This document shows positions 9,440 through 17,279 of a stretch of DNA of 18,714 nucleotides, piece after piece. The position numbers and the translations under genes were made by a program. Numbering within the stretch: position 1 is the stretch's first letter; every line of letters starts with the position of its first letter. The stretch is from Gammaproteobacteria bacterium (GTDB lineage: Bacteria; Pseudomonadota; Gammaproteobacteria; Enterobacterales; Kangiellaceae), in assembly GCA_013372875.1 (NCBI GenBank), contig JABXIW010000164.1, forward strand, positions 1 through 18,714. The letters run 5' to 3'. Below the pieces are notes generated by a model. That model searched no databases. It had not been told where the DNA came from and saw only the letters and a list, made by a program, of their open reading frames with translations.

Positions 9440-10648
9440 CTAAGAAAAGAATTTCTTAATCCAACTTTGGTGCTCTTGTGTTGGGCTTTCTAATAAGTGC
9501 GATATTTCCGCTAACGAAGCTTTTAAAGCACTATTTTTCTTAGATTGAACAATTGGGTTACCTAAATTGGCGCTCTCTATCGCAATAGCAAAATTATTTG
9601 GAACTAAATGTATCGCATGGCCACCAACTGCGTTTTCAATATCTTTTAAGGATATTGTTGATTTCTTTTCAAAACGATTAACTATGAGTTCAACTTGATG
9701 ATTACTTAAACCATAGTCTAATTCTAATGAACGTATATAACTGACCGCATGTTTTACTGAGGTCACATTCTGCTGCATGATCAAAAATATATGCGTAGCA
9801 GGGGAAACAATCTGTTGATAAACATGATCCACGCCATGAGACAAATCGACAATAATATGCGAATAAAACTGACGAAGAATAGGCAAAAGCTTACTCACTT
9901 GAGCCGCATGCTTATGATTATTTCTTGGATCATTTTGATTAAAACAAAGATAATTCAACCCTGAAGGATGTTGATAAACGAGACCTTCTAGTGACAATTC
10001 ATCTAAATCGTTTACGGAATCAATCACATCGTTGATGTTATATTTCGGCTTACAGTTTAAATAATCCGCAGCATCACTGAACTGCATATCGAGATCAATC
10101 AGCAATACTTTACTTTTGGCGTAACTTGAAAGTTCAATAGCCGTATTAGTTGCTAAGGTTGTCGCCCCAGAACCGCCTTTAGTATTAATAAATAAGGTCA
10201 AATCACCCATTTGCTTATTGGAAACTTTTTCCTCAGCCGTCGATTTCAACAATGGGTATAGCTCGCCGAGTTCAACTGAACGCGAGAAATAATCTGTCGC
10301 GCCCAGTCGCAACGCCATTTTGAGTGAAGCGGTATCGCTTTCATCACCGAAAACAATTAATGCCGTATGGCTGTGCTGTAAACTACTGTCACTGGAATAA
10401 ACATGAGCCACTTTTTGCGCCCAGTTTTCCCCGGTTTCAATATAAATTAGATCAGGTATTGATTTGCTCTTAACCAAATCAATATTAAATAAATCCAGCT
10501 CTATCCAATCGACATTGACATTGACGCAACCAGATAATTCATCTGCTATATGAAGTTTAAAATTGGACGTAGAATAGACTACCCAAACAATCAAGTTTGT
10601 TTTTAAACTTTTATATGTTTCGTCATTTATTTTTACTGGTTTCAACAT
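9440..10648 (-). CDS. tadZ: TadZ (CpaE-type) ParA/MinD-like localisation protein
   Basis: This 402-residue protein has an N-terminal pseudo-receiver-like region (about 15-140, with a GATDY segment as in receiver beta5 regions) and a ParA/MinD-type domain from about 150. The deviant Walker A reads KGGSGATT at 157-164: the first, signature Lys is kept but the usual second Lys is Ala. Later motifs include VLLIDLDMQFSD (181-192) and HIIVDLSHG. TadZ/CpaE proteins mark the pole or patch where the Tad machine assembles, and an atypical ATPase site is known for the family. The gene is visibly richer in A+T than its neighbours: sampled 60-base stretches are about 35-38% GC, against about 45% in a stretch of tadA. 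It sits 12 bp from both tadF and tadA. Confidence 0.88.
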   Translation of the reverse strand: MLKPVKINDETYKSLKTNLIVWVVYSTSNFKLHIADELSGCVNVNVDWIELDLFNIDLVKSKSIPDLIYIETGENWAQKVAHVYSSDSSLQHSHTALIVFGDESDTASLKMALRLGATDYFSRSVELGELYPLLKSTAEEKVSNKQMGDLTLFINTKGGSGATTLATNTAIELSSYAKSKVLLIDLDMQFSDAADYLNCKPKYNINDVIDSVNDLDELSLEGLVYQHPSGLNYLCFNQNDPRNNHKHAAQVSKLLPILRQFYSHIIVDLSHGVDHVYQQIVSPATHIFLIMQQNVTSVKHAVSYIRSLELDYGLSNHQVELIVNRFEKKSTISLKDIENAVGGHAIHLVPNNFAIAIESANLGNPIVQSKKNSALKASLAEISHLLESPTQEHQSWIKKFFS

Positions 10649-10660
10649 AAAGCTACTCCA

Positions 10661-11179
10661 TTAGCAATCCGTAATAACATTGGCACCTTCAGGCCTTAGT
10701 ATTCCTAAACTCTCGGCAGGCAATATGGTTTCAAAAGCTGGAGTACTCCCTACTGCATTAATTAAAGCAGCTAAAACAAAAAACTGAAAAGTATAATTAA
10801 CCGCCCTTGCTCTAACGTATTTGATTTGTGCAAATTGCGCGTTTAACACGTCACTCGACGCAGGTGGTGTGGATAAAAATCCAGAAACATCAACGCTTGC
10901 ACCAGCTTCATCGAGATAATCAATCTGCAAATTACTGGCGGTGAACCCTGATGGGTAAAGGTTAGACACCGACGGCAAGCTCGGAATGTCATCCCTATCG
11001 GCGATGTAACACACGGTCGCAAGCCTTGCAGCTCTTCTGGTGACCTCATTGACCATTTGCACGGAAAAAAAGTACACCGCAAACTCCATGATCAAGAACA
11101 ACACCAATATCACCGCCAGCGCTATCAACGAGAACTCAATTTGAGTTACCCCTTTCTGTTTCGCTATTAATCGTTTCAT
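10661..11179 (-). CDS. tadF: TadF-like pseudopilin (TadE/F family)
   Basis: This 172-residue bitopic protein has a prepilin-like N-terminus, QKG then VTQIEF: Gly, cleavage, then Glu at +5. A hydrophobic helix follows (about residues 15-37), and then a periplasmic domain with two cysteines (one near residue 57, one the last residue). TadE/F pseudopilins are processed by TadV and are required for Flp fibre formation. It overlaps the tadE stop by 4 bases (ATGA), which indicates translational coupling. Which of the two adjacent small genes is tadE and which is tadF is judged by order and size only. Confidence 0.78.
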   Translation of the reverse strand: MKRLIAKQKGVTQIEFSLIALAVILVLFLIMEFAVYFFSVQMVNEVTRRAARLATVCYIADRDDIPSLPSVSNLYPSGFTASNLQIDYLDEAGASVDVSGFLSTPPASSDVLNAQFAQIKYVRARAVNYTFQFFVLAALINAVGSTPAFETILPAESLGILRPEGANVITDC

Positions 11180-11640
11180 GGACCTGTCCTCATAGACGTG
11201 GTCGCTCCAATGCTAAATTGCAATGAAGTGCTCGAAAAAGGTAAGGTCGAAAAGATTGGCACGTAATTGTAAGTTGCTGACAATGTGACCACTTTATTTG
11301 TGTCGGTTGGTTGAGTAATCACAATGTCATCCACGCCAATATAGTCGATTACTGGAGTGGTCGATGCGGTTGGTGAGCCGTATACCACCACGTTTTTGAT
11401 TTTGGTTTCATCGGCAATACCTTCAAAATCCAACGTGCCGTACGTGTCCACCACCGCATAGCGAGCGCCATTTTGCAGCGCTTTATTGACCTCGGTGTAC
11501 TGAATAAAAGCACGACAAACATCGATAACCAGAACCGTAAGCATCAACAACACTGGCAATGCGAGAATAAATTCAATAATCGCAAGCCCTTCTTGGTGCC
11601 GACCTCTTCTCATTTGAGTTTTGAATTTCAAATACAACAT
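11176..11640 (-). CDS. tadE: TadE-like pseudopilin
   Basis: This 154-residue protein has a basic N-terminus, a prepilin-type site (QEG then LAIIEF, Glu at +5) and a hydrophobic segment ILALPVLLMLTVLVIDVCRA, followed by a small periplasmic domain. It fits the TadE-like family. The gene starts one base after the tadG stop and overlaps the next gene by ATGA. An internal ATG (codon 10, MRRGRHQEG) would also keep the prepilin site. TadV processing and a role as a minor pilus component are known for the family and inferred here. Confidence 0.82.
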   Translation of the reverse strand: MLYLKFKTQMRRGRHQEGLAIIEFILALPVLLMLTVLVIDVCRAFIQYTEVNKALQNGARYAVVDTYGTLDFEGIADETKIKNVVVYGSPTASTTPVIDYIGVDDIVITQPTDTNKVVTLSATYNYVPIFSTLPFSSTSLQFSIGATTSMRTGP

Positions 11641-11641
11641 A

Positions 11642-12910
11642 TTAGGAGGCTCCGCTGAATGGATCTTTGTATAGCTGGATCCGGTAGAAACCTTTGTCGG
11701 TTGGGTCTGTTCCTGTTGAACCGTTATTGATCAAGCAATCGTAAAGAAACTGCCCAAAGACAGATGCTTGACCAGAATTACTGACTTTTTGTAGCAAAAA
11801 GAAGCAACCAAATCCCAACACATCGAAGTCGGACTTACCTGTAGATTCTGTACAATTAACGATTGGGATACGTAAGATTCGGCGTCCGTTCGAACCACCA
11901 TCACCAGTGTAGCTGTCGTAATCACAAGAACCGCCACTTTCACAAGAACTCAGCTCCTGACGATAGTTGGCGTAATACAAGTCACCCGCATATTCAGCGT
12001 CGGTTTCAGCCAAAATGTCAGGCTCTCTTACATACTTATCTGGTAGAACCGTACCGTCGTTTTTAATCGGGCCAGAGAAGTCGTTAAGTCTTACATTCAA
12101 CCCTTGCGCAACGGGACCGGCGCTATTACCTGGTTTGGTTGTCACGGTATTCCCAACGGCTGCGCAACCGTTGTAAGCACCAGACAATGCATCACGAACC
12201 AAAGCCGCACCGCTATTGCCAGTCGCTTGCCCAAAATCGAGCAATTGAAAGTTACCCGGCCCCATATCGGTATTATTCTGATCGCCAACTTTTAACTCGT
12301 GCACAAGCGACGGATCCATATCCACATTCGGATCATAACCCGGTGGACGATACCCCCATGCGTCTTCAACCGTACCATTTGGATCGCCACACATCGCAAT
12401 CGGCGTTAAGTTACATGTGTAAGCAATCGCCGCACTTCGTCCCGCAACAGCACTGGCCGAAACGTTCTTAACAATCCCAAATACAGCACTCAGATACTGA
12501 GAAATCCCCATGTCAGTTACCGCGACGCGAACATAAATATCGTACTCGCCTGTCGGTGGCGTAAAGCTCGCCGCATTTACAAATGTTTGCATGTCGTGCG
12601 AGAACGTCACGGATGTGTTGCCGTCAGTAAACGACAGTTCCGTATTACCTGATTCCGATGCGATGCTGCTTAGCGTTGCGATAACCGCAGCTTCAGCTTG
12701 ATCAACATCTTCCGTTTTATCTGCAACCACAGCTCCGGCGAGTGCCGCCGTATCAACTGCATTCTGTAGGCGTGTTTTGTTGAGTACTTGATGGTTTAAA
12801 TCAATACCGAACGCAGCAACGCCTAACAGAATCAGCAGAACCATACTGATGAGCACCAAGGTGATCCCTTTCTGGGTTCGCCTTGTTGCTGTCTGCATTT
12901 TCCTTCGCAT
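11642..12910 (-). CDS. tadG: TadG-like pilus assembly protein
   Basis: This 422-residue protein has one N-terminal membrane helix (about 18-37, ITLVLISMVLLILLGVAAFG), then the TadG-type region (about 38-60) ending LQNAVDTAALAGA, and a long periplasmic part with several cysteines. The frame extends upstream to a GTG at 12937. The ATG at 12910 is chosen because it directly follows a strong AGGAGGGG ribosome-binding site, while the GTG lies inside an inverted repeat and adds a non-hydrophobic extension. The sequence before the helix ends in QKG like a prepilin, but +5 is Leu rather than Glu, so TadV cleavage is doubtful. TadG proteins are needed for pilus assembly and are thought to anchor the fibre. 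Its position before tadE and tadF differs from the classical order. Confidence 0.8.
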   Translation of the reverse strand: MRRKMQTATRRTQKGITLVLISMVLLILLGVAAFGIDLNHQVLNKTRLQNAVDTAALAGAVVADKTEDVDQAEAAVIATLSSIASESGNTELSFTDGNTSVTFSHDMQTFVNAASFTPPTGEYDIYVRVAVTDMGISQYLSAVFGIVKNVSASAVAGRSAAIAYTCNLTPIAMCGDPNGTVEDAWGYRPPGYDPNVDMDPSLVHELKVGDQNNTDMGPGNFQLLDFGQATGNSGAALVRDALSGAYNGCAAVGNTVTTKPGNSAGPVAQGLNVRLNDFSGPIKNDGTVLPDKYVREPDILAETDAEYAGDLYYANYRQELSSCESGGSCDYDSYTGDGGSNGRRILRIPIVNCTESTGKSDFDVLGFGCFFLLQKVSNSGQASVFGQFLYDCLINNGSTGTDPTDKGFYRIQLYKDPFSGAS

Positions 12911-12920
12911 AGCCCCTCCT

Positions 12921-12941
12921 ATAAGTGAACGAATCACTTAT
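12921..12941. repeat. Perfect 8-bp inverted repeat at the lipoprotein/tadG junction
   Basis: ATAAGTGA and TCACTTAT flank a 5-base centre. On the transcript the hairpin contains the stop codon of the small lipoprotein gene and ends one base before the AGGAGGGG ribosome-binding site of tadG. There is no T tract after it, so it is not an ordinary terminator. It may affect mRNA stability or tadG translation. Confidence 0.55.
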
Positions 12942-13162
12942 TTTTCTTTGGCTACCCCGTTATTGTTGTATACCTCTAAGCTGACCTGCGTGCGCTCACC
13001 GCTTCCTTCTGGTAGATAACCTAGGTTTTCATACCATGCTTCCGGATTTAGCGTTTGTTCTGCGCGCAATTGGCTTACCGAGATTCCAAGATCAGGGTCA
13101 TTCGCACAGCCAAACAAGCCGAATGATGTGAAACAAATGGTCATGATCATTATGCTTTTCAT
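12938..13162 (-). CDS. Small putative lipoprotein in the Tad operon
   Basis: This 74-residue protein has a lipoprotein-like signal: Lys2, a hydrophobic stretch, and LFGC with Cys19, followed by Ala and Asn. That gives a mature part of only about 56 residues, mostly polar (DPDLGISVSQLRAEQTLNPE). The frame can be extended to an ATG at 13174 that abuts the rcpA stop. The ATG at 13162 is preferred because GGAG lies six bases before it and the signal peptide then starts normally. It occupies the place where classical tad loci carry rcpB. A pilotin-like or secretin-accessory role is inference from position; no family is recognised. Its stop lies within the inverted repeat before tadG. Confidence 0.75.
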   Translation of the reverse strand: MKSIMIMTICFTSFGLFGCANDPDLGISVSQLRAEQTLNPEAWYENLGYLPEGSGERTQVSLEVYNNNGVAKEK

Positions 13163-13174
13163 CTTGCTCTCCAT

Positions 13175-14638
13175 TTATAGACTGTGCCCAAACTTGCCCT
13201 CAGAGCCACCTTCTGACGAACCGTACTGATTAAAATTATTGTTTGTATCTTCTTCTCTGATGTCATTGAGTTGATAGCGGTCGAAATCGAGTTTCGCGCC
13301 TTTACCCAACAGATAGAACTCCACATCGTTTGGAGCTACGAACCCATCGGTCGGCAGAGTTACTCTGCGTCTATCGATTGGCGTCGCTAATCGTGGTGTT
13401 ACCAAAATCACCAGCTCGGTTTCACCAGATGTAAACTCTTCACTCTTAAACAAGCGTCCAAGTACTGGAAGGTCACTGGCTCCCGGAATACCATCCGCAA
13501 CGTTACGCGCGTTTTCACTCAACAAACCTGCGATACCGATCGTTTGTCCGTCCGCTAATTCGATTGTGGTTCCCGCGCTACGCTTAGTGATTGGCGGAAT
13601 AAAGAACGTTGCGTTGACTTCGTTCGGATTAAACGTCAGCACACCAGAGTTAGAAATTTCACTCACGTTGACATTGAGTTTCAGGTTGATTCTCTTATCA
13701 CTGAGAATGAAAGGTACAAAGTCCAGTTGAACACCGTACTCTTTGTAGTCGATGGTAATGCCATCTTCATTCGGTACAGGAATTGGGAATTCACCACCCG
13801 CAACAAATTCCGCTTGAGTACCACTTAGTGCAGTAAGACTTGGCTCTGCCAACACTTTAGCCACACCGTTTTGCTTCGCGACATCCAGAGCAAACGTAAA
13901 CAAAGTATTGCTATCAATGAACGATCCCAAGAAGCCGAAATCTTCCACCGTTGGCACATTTAAAATCGGGCCAATGTTGTCGATACCGCCACCAGCGGTT
14001 GTCGCACCCCAAGTGAAGTCACCGCTTTTTTGGAAGAAATGGAAGTTCGAGTCAAAACGTCTTACTAATGAACGCTGCACTTCCGCGACCGTCACTTCTA
14101 ATGTCACCTGCTGCGCGCCACCAATAGAAAGCAAGTTAATGACTGAGCTTTCATCATCTTTCGCGTTGTCATCTTCTTCATCAGCGGCATCACCTAAAGC
14201 AAAGGTTTCAGCAATTTTGACGGCGATATCCATGTTTTGCTGACTGCTGACCAAACCTCTGAGAACGACTTTCTCTTGAGCGCTATGCACTTCGATGCTT
14301 TCGTCCGGCAAGAACTGGAACAACTTAGATTTAAGCGTATTTAAATCGTGAGTAACTTCGACATTAAACTGTTCGATCAATCGGCCACGACTATCCCAAA
14401 CCGACACATTGGTCGTTCCTAGTTTTTTACCAATCAAGAATAGTTCATTCGATCTTAGAACCACGATATCCAAGACTTCTGGATCCCCTAACGTCACCTT
14501 TTTGGCCTTACCTGAAATCACCAATTGTGTAGATTGATGATGCGCAACAGAAACAACTCTTCCAGACTGAGCGGTTGCCGCATGAACAGACAAGCTAACA
14601 AAAAGTAACTGGCTAACGAGTAATATTATTGTTTTCAT
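13175..14638 (-). CDS. rcpA: RcpA (CpaC-type) outer-membrane secretin
   Basis: This 487-residue protein has a signal peptide ending about Ala20-Ala21. Next comes the pilus-secretin N-terminal domain (about 30-95), with VTLGDPEVLDIVVLRSNELF, then a BON-like ring domain to about 145. A short acidic linker (150-164) leads to the secretin core (about 175-415), which includes VLAEPSLTALSGTQAEF and PVLGRLF at 391-397. It would form the gated outer-membrane channel for the Flp pilus. It starts 7 bp after rcpC, with TAGGTGA before the ATG. The length fits the RcpA/CpaC family. The C-terminal tail after about residue 420 is polar and Gly/Asn-rich and may bind an accessory lipoprotein. Confidence 0.94.
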   Translation of the reverse strand: MKTIILLVSQLLFVSLSVHAATAQSGRVVSVAHHQSTQLVISGKAKKVTLGDPEVLDIVVLRSNELFLIGKKLGTTNVSVWDSRGRLIEQFNVEVTHDLNTLKSKLFQFLPDESIEVHSAQEKVVLRGLVSSQQNMDIAVKIAETFALGDAADEEDDNAKDDESSVINLLSIGGAQQVTLEVTVAEVQRSLVRRFDSNFHFFQKSGDFTWGATTAGGGIDNIGPILNVPTVEDFGFLGSFIDSNTLFTFALDVAKQNGVAKVLAEPSLTALSGTQAEFVAGGEFPIPVPNEDGITIDYKEYGVQLDFVPFILSDKRINLKLNVNVSEISNSGVLTFNPNEVNATFFIPPITKRSAGTTIELADGQTIGIAGLLSENARNVADGIPGASDLPVLGRLFKSEEFTSGETELVILVTPRLATPIDRRRVTLPTDGFVAPNDVEFYLLGKGAKLDFDRYQLNDIREEDTNNNFNQYGSSEGGSEGKFGHSL

Positions 14639-14645
14639 AATTCAC

Positions 14646-15401
14646 CTAATTACTGACTCGGACACTGGATGCCTGAGATCCCTTAATGATGGTCACACTA
14701 GGTCGAGGGGTATATTTTTTTGCAACAACAGGTTTATCGACTTCATGAGGGTTACGCAAAGCCAGTTGGATCTCACCCTTGCTGTTAGCAGAAAGCAGTT
14801 TTTCCGCTTCTTTCGGGGTAACTTCCAAGGTGACTGCACGAACGATCACGGGTTTGTTGTCGTTAGTTTTTGCTGTTTGGTCGACTGCTAATACATTGAT
14901 ATTTTTTAACACCGTGAGTGTGGTCGCTTGCTTGCCTTTGCCATAGCTCACCGTGCTCAACACATCCACTTTGTTACCCGGCAGTAGGAAACCTGCTACG
15001 CCGATAACGTCATTTACACGAATGGTGACTGCTCGCTTGTTCTCAGGAATTAAGGCCGCAAGCGTTGCGCCCTCTCCAGGTTGAGCAAGACGATTGGGAT
15101 TGACCAACTCGCCCGCGTAAATGGTGTTTGCAACGATACGTCCCAAAGCTTGCTCAGGCACTTTGAGTGTTTCGTCGTCTATCCAGTCCACTTCCATTAA
15201 CTTGGTGGTTAAATGCTTTTCATCCAAAATGGTGCCTGGCTCCAGCTCCATCGTAGCAACTACAACAGGGTGACGTTCCACCTCTTCGAGTTCTACTGTT
15301 GGCTGGTTTCTGCCGTCCATCCATTGTTTGGCAATTAATACGGCAGCAAGGCCAAAAACAATGGAGAGCAGCAATAACATGATGACTTGAGTCCGACTCA
15401 T
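14646..15401 (-). CDS. rcpC: RcpC (CpaB-type) pilus assembly protein
   Basis: This 251-residue protein has an N-terminal membrane helix (about 7-24). A SAF-type domain follows (VVVATMELEPGTILDEKHL, about 47-65), then the RcpC/CpaB core with LLPGNKVDVLSTV and a long beta-rich C-terminal part. CpaB/RcpC is a periplasmic, inner-membrane-anchored partner of the secretin. The SAF fold suggests glycan binding, possibly peptidoglycan. The gene follows the AAA+ ATPase gene by 13 bp, with AGGGAG upstream of the ATG, and precedes rcpA by 7 bp. Confidence 0.92.
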   Translation of the reverse strand: MSRTQVIMLLLLSIVFGLAAVLIAKQWMDGRNQPTVELEEVERHPVVVATMELEPGTILDEKHLTTKLMEVDWIDDETLKVPEQALGRIVANTIYAGELVNPNRLAQPGEGATLAALIPENKRAVTIRVNDVIGVAGFLLPGNKVDVLSTVSYGKGKQATTLTVLKNINVLAVDQTAKTNDNKPVIVRAVTLEVTPKEAEKLLSANSKGEIQLALRNPHEVDKPVVAKKYTPRPSVTIIKGSQASSVRVSN

Positions 15402-15414
15402 AATTTAAATCTCC

Positions 15415-16731
15415 CTATTCATCCACTGTGAAGTACAGTCCCCAGGCACGAGTTAATATGTCTGACGAGACGATCTTCTCTTTCCCTTCGAACACCAAAA
15501 TATCTCGGCTAATGCCCAATAAATCTTTTGGTAAGCAAGGGAAGTAAGCGACATCATTGTCACGGTGTAGTTGGCTTAACGTTTCGAAAAACTCTGGCAC
15601 TAACGTCATCTGATAGTCTTTGGCGAGAGACATCCACAAGGCTTGATAGTCAGTCAAACTCAGTGGTTTAAACTCGATTTTGTAACCAAGACGACGTAAA
15701 AAAGCAGGGTCTGCAATTTTGCTCGGTGCAAAGTTGGATGAGAAAGCCAATGTCAGCATAAATGGCACGGTAACTTGTTGGCCGTTAGGCAGTGCTAGAT
15801 GGTCGAACAAATACTCCATCGGCACAATCCAGCGGTTCAACAACGCATCAACGGGCATGGCTTGACGTCCTAAATCGTCAATAACCAAAATGCCGTTGTT
15901 TGCCATCATTTGCAGCGGCGCAATCCAAACTCTATTGTGCTCGCTATGGTTAACTTCCAACATATCCATCGTAAGTTCGCCACCGACTTGGATATTTGGT
16001 CTTTCACACAGAACCCAGCGTTTGTCGTAATGCGTTTCCAACTTAACGAATACTTGAGAATGGGAGTTGTCTAAACGACGGTGATGGTGCTCAGAAAATA
16101 CTTTGATGATGTTGCCATCAGCATAAATAGCGTAAGGAATGAAAACCGACGTACTCATCGCATTCAAAACACGCGCAGCCACGTAACTCTTACCAGTACC
16201 AGCATGCCCGTATAGCAGCATTGCTCGACCTGAGTTAATCGCCGGGCCAAGCACTGGAATTAAATGCTCGGAGCCAAATACATCGGACAACGCACGCTCT
16301 ACATCAGCGCGCATGATCGGATTTTTACGCAGATCTTGCCCTTCCACAACCGTCCAATAATCTTCCAACGACACAGGAACTGGGCCAATGTAGGGATCTT
16401 TTCGATAAGCAATATCCGCCTCAGCCAAACCAAATTCGGTAAGGCTATATCGAACATTAGAATACGAATGACTTAGTTTGTCTGACGCAGGCTGATACAC
16501 CTCAACCCAGCTGCGTTTTCTCAACTGCGCGAGTGCAAGCTCAACGATGTTTGAAACCACACACAAACGTTGAGTCAGTTCAACTAAATCACATTTGGGA
16601 TAAGCAGCCAGATGTTTCAGAACTAGGTTTTCAACGACTGAAGCTGGGATCCCAAGACCTTCCACTGCGGAAGGCACCTTTGGTGGATTGATTTGTGGCA
16701 CTAGTTTTTCCCAATACGCAGAGCCCATCAT
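15415..16731 (-). CDS. AAA+ ATPase with N-terminal winged-helix-like domain, Tad-associated
   Basis: This 438-residue cytoplasmic protein has no signal or membrane helix. Residues 30-108 resemble a winged helix: an alpha-rich part (ENLVLKHLAAYPKCDLVELTQRL, then IVELALAQLRKRSWVEVYQ) and a YSLTEFGLAEAD wing-like end. The AAA+ module follows, with Walker A GHAGTGKS at 175-182, Walker B GILVIDD at 280-286, a sensor-1-like LAFSSNF (328-334), and DPAFLRRLGY at 341-350 as a candidate arginine finger. A C-terminal helical lid follows. It lies between tadV (59-bp gap) and rcpC (13-bp gap). AGGGG precedes two adjacent ATGs, and the second (16728) has the better spacing. It is not one of the classical tad genes. 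It could remodel the machine or regulate the operon; the function is unknown. Confidence 0.85.
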   Translation of the reverse strand: MMGSAYWEKLVPQINPPKVPSAVEGLGIPASVVENLVLKHLAAYPKCDLVELTQRLCVVSNIVELALAQLRKRSWVEVYQPASDKLSHSYSNVRYSLTEFGLAEADIAYRKDPYIGPVPVSLEDYWTVVEGQDLRKNPIMRADVERALSDVFGSEHLIPVLGPAINSGRAMLLYGHAGTGKSYVAARVLNAMSTSVFIPYAIYADGNIIKVFSEHHHRRLDNSHSQVFVKLETHYDKRWVLCERPNIQVGGELTMDMLEVNHSEHNRVWIAPLQMMANNGILVIDDLGRQAMPVDALLNRWIVPMEYLFDHLALPNGQQVTVPFMLTLAFSSNFAPSKIADPAFLRRLGYKIEFKPLSLTDYQALWMSLAKDYQMTLVPEFFETLSQLHRDNDVAYFPCLPKDLLGISRDILVFEGKEKIVSSDILTRAWGLYFTVDE

Positions 16732-16790
16732 ACTTCCCCTCTTGAAGTTGCCTAGTCAACTGATGTCGTATGTTTTTCTATTTATAAGTA

Positions 16791-17279
16791 TTAGTGCGTG
16801 TAGGAGAAATAAGCTAATCCGATTACGATTACAGGCGCGAAAGGAATCACTAGTGGCTTATTAGACCTAAAGCCTGGTGTAACTTTTTCAATGCAGTAGC
16901 CCTTGACCTGATGAGTTAGAGCAACGCTCGTTGAAGCAATGTGCAGCATCAAATAAAAGATGCCAACAATTCCCCCTGCGAGAATAATTCCGATAGACGC
17001 TTCCCACAGATTACTCAGTCCCAGCCATGCCCCTATGACGGCGAGTAATTTGACGTCTCCTCCAGCCATTGCTTTTAAGAGATAAAGCGCAAAGCACACT
17101 GCAAACGCAACCAGTCCACCATACGCATGATCCAAAAGACTCACGCTCGGGCTGTACAATACGTTTGCAGTAACAGCGACCAGAAGCAACAAAACGGCTT
17201 TATTAGGAATTCTGTGCTTCTGGGCGTCTGATACACCTATCGCAATTAGCAGTGACCAAATCACCAACTCGCTAAGCAT
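16791..17279 (-). CDS. tadV: TadV (CpaA-type) prepilin peptidase
   Basis: This 162-residue polytopic inner-membrane aspartic protease belongs to family A24. The first catalytic Asp lies in SDAQKHRIPNK (Asp18) and the second in MAGGDVKLLA (Asp75). The second motif reads AGGD where the family rule is GxGD, a mild deviation; the two aspartates, the IPN and the following VK are all present. It lacks the N-terminal methyltransferase domain of PilD, as expected for TadV. It would cleave Flp and the pseudopilins after Gly. Its ATG overlaps the flp stop (TAATG), so translation is probably coupled. Confidence 0.93.
   Translation of the reverse strand: MLSELVIWSLLIAIGVSDAQKHRIPNKAVLLLLVAVTANVLYSPSVSLLDHAYGGLVAFAVCFALYLLKAMAGGDVKLLAVIGAWLGLSNLWEASIGIILAGGIVGIFYLMLHIASTSVALTHQVKGYCIEKVTPGFRSNKPLVIPFAPVIVIGLAYFSYTH

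Noticed and set aside
12911..12937. GTG at 12937 as the start of tadG
   Set aside because: It would be read from within the inverted repeat, abuts the previous stop codon, and ignores the strong AGGAGGGG placed before the ATG at 12910.
16732..16790. Internal promoter in the 59-bp gap before the AAA+ gene
   Set aside because: A TTGACT occurs on the minus strand, but no -10 box lies at the right distance.
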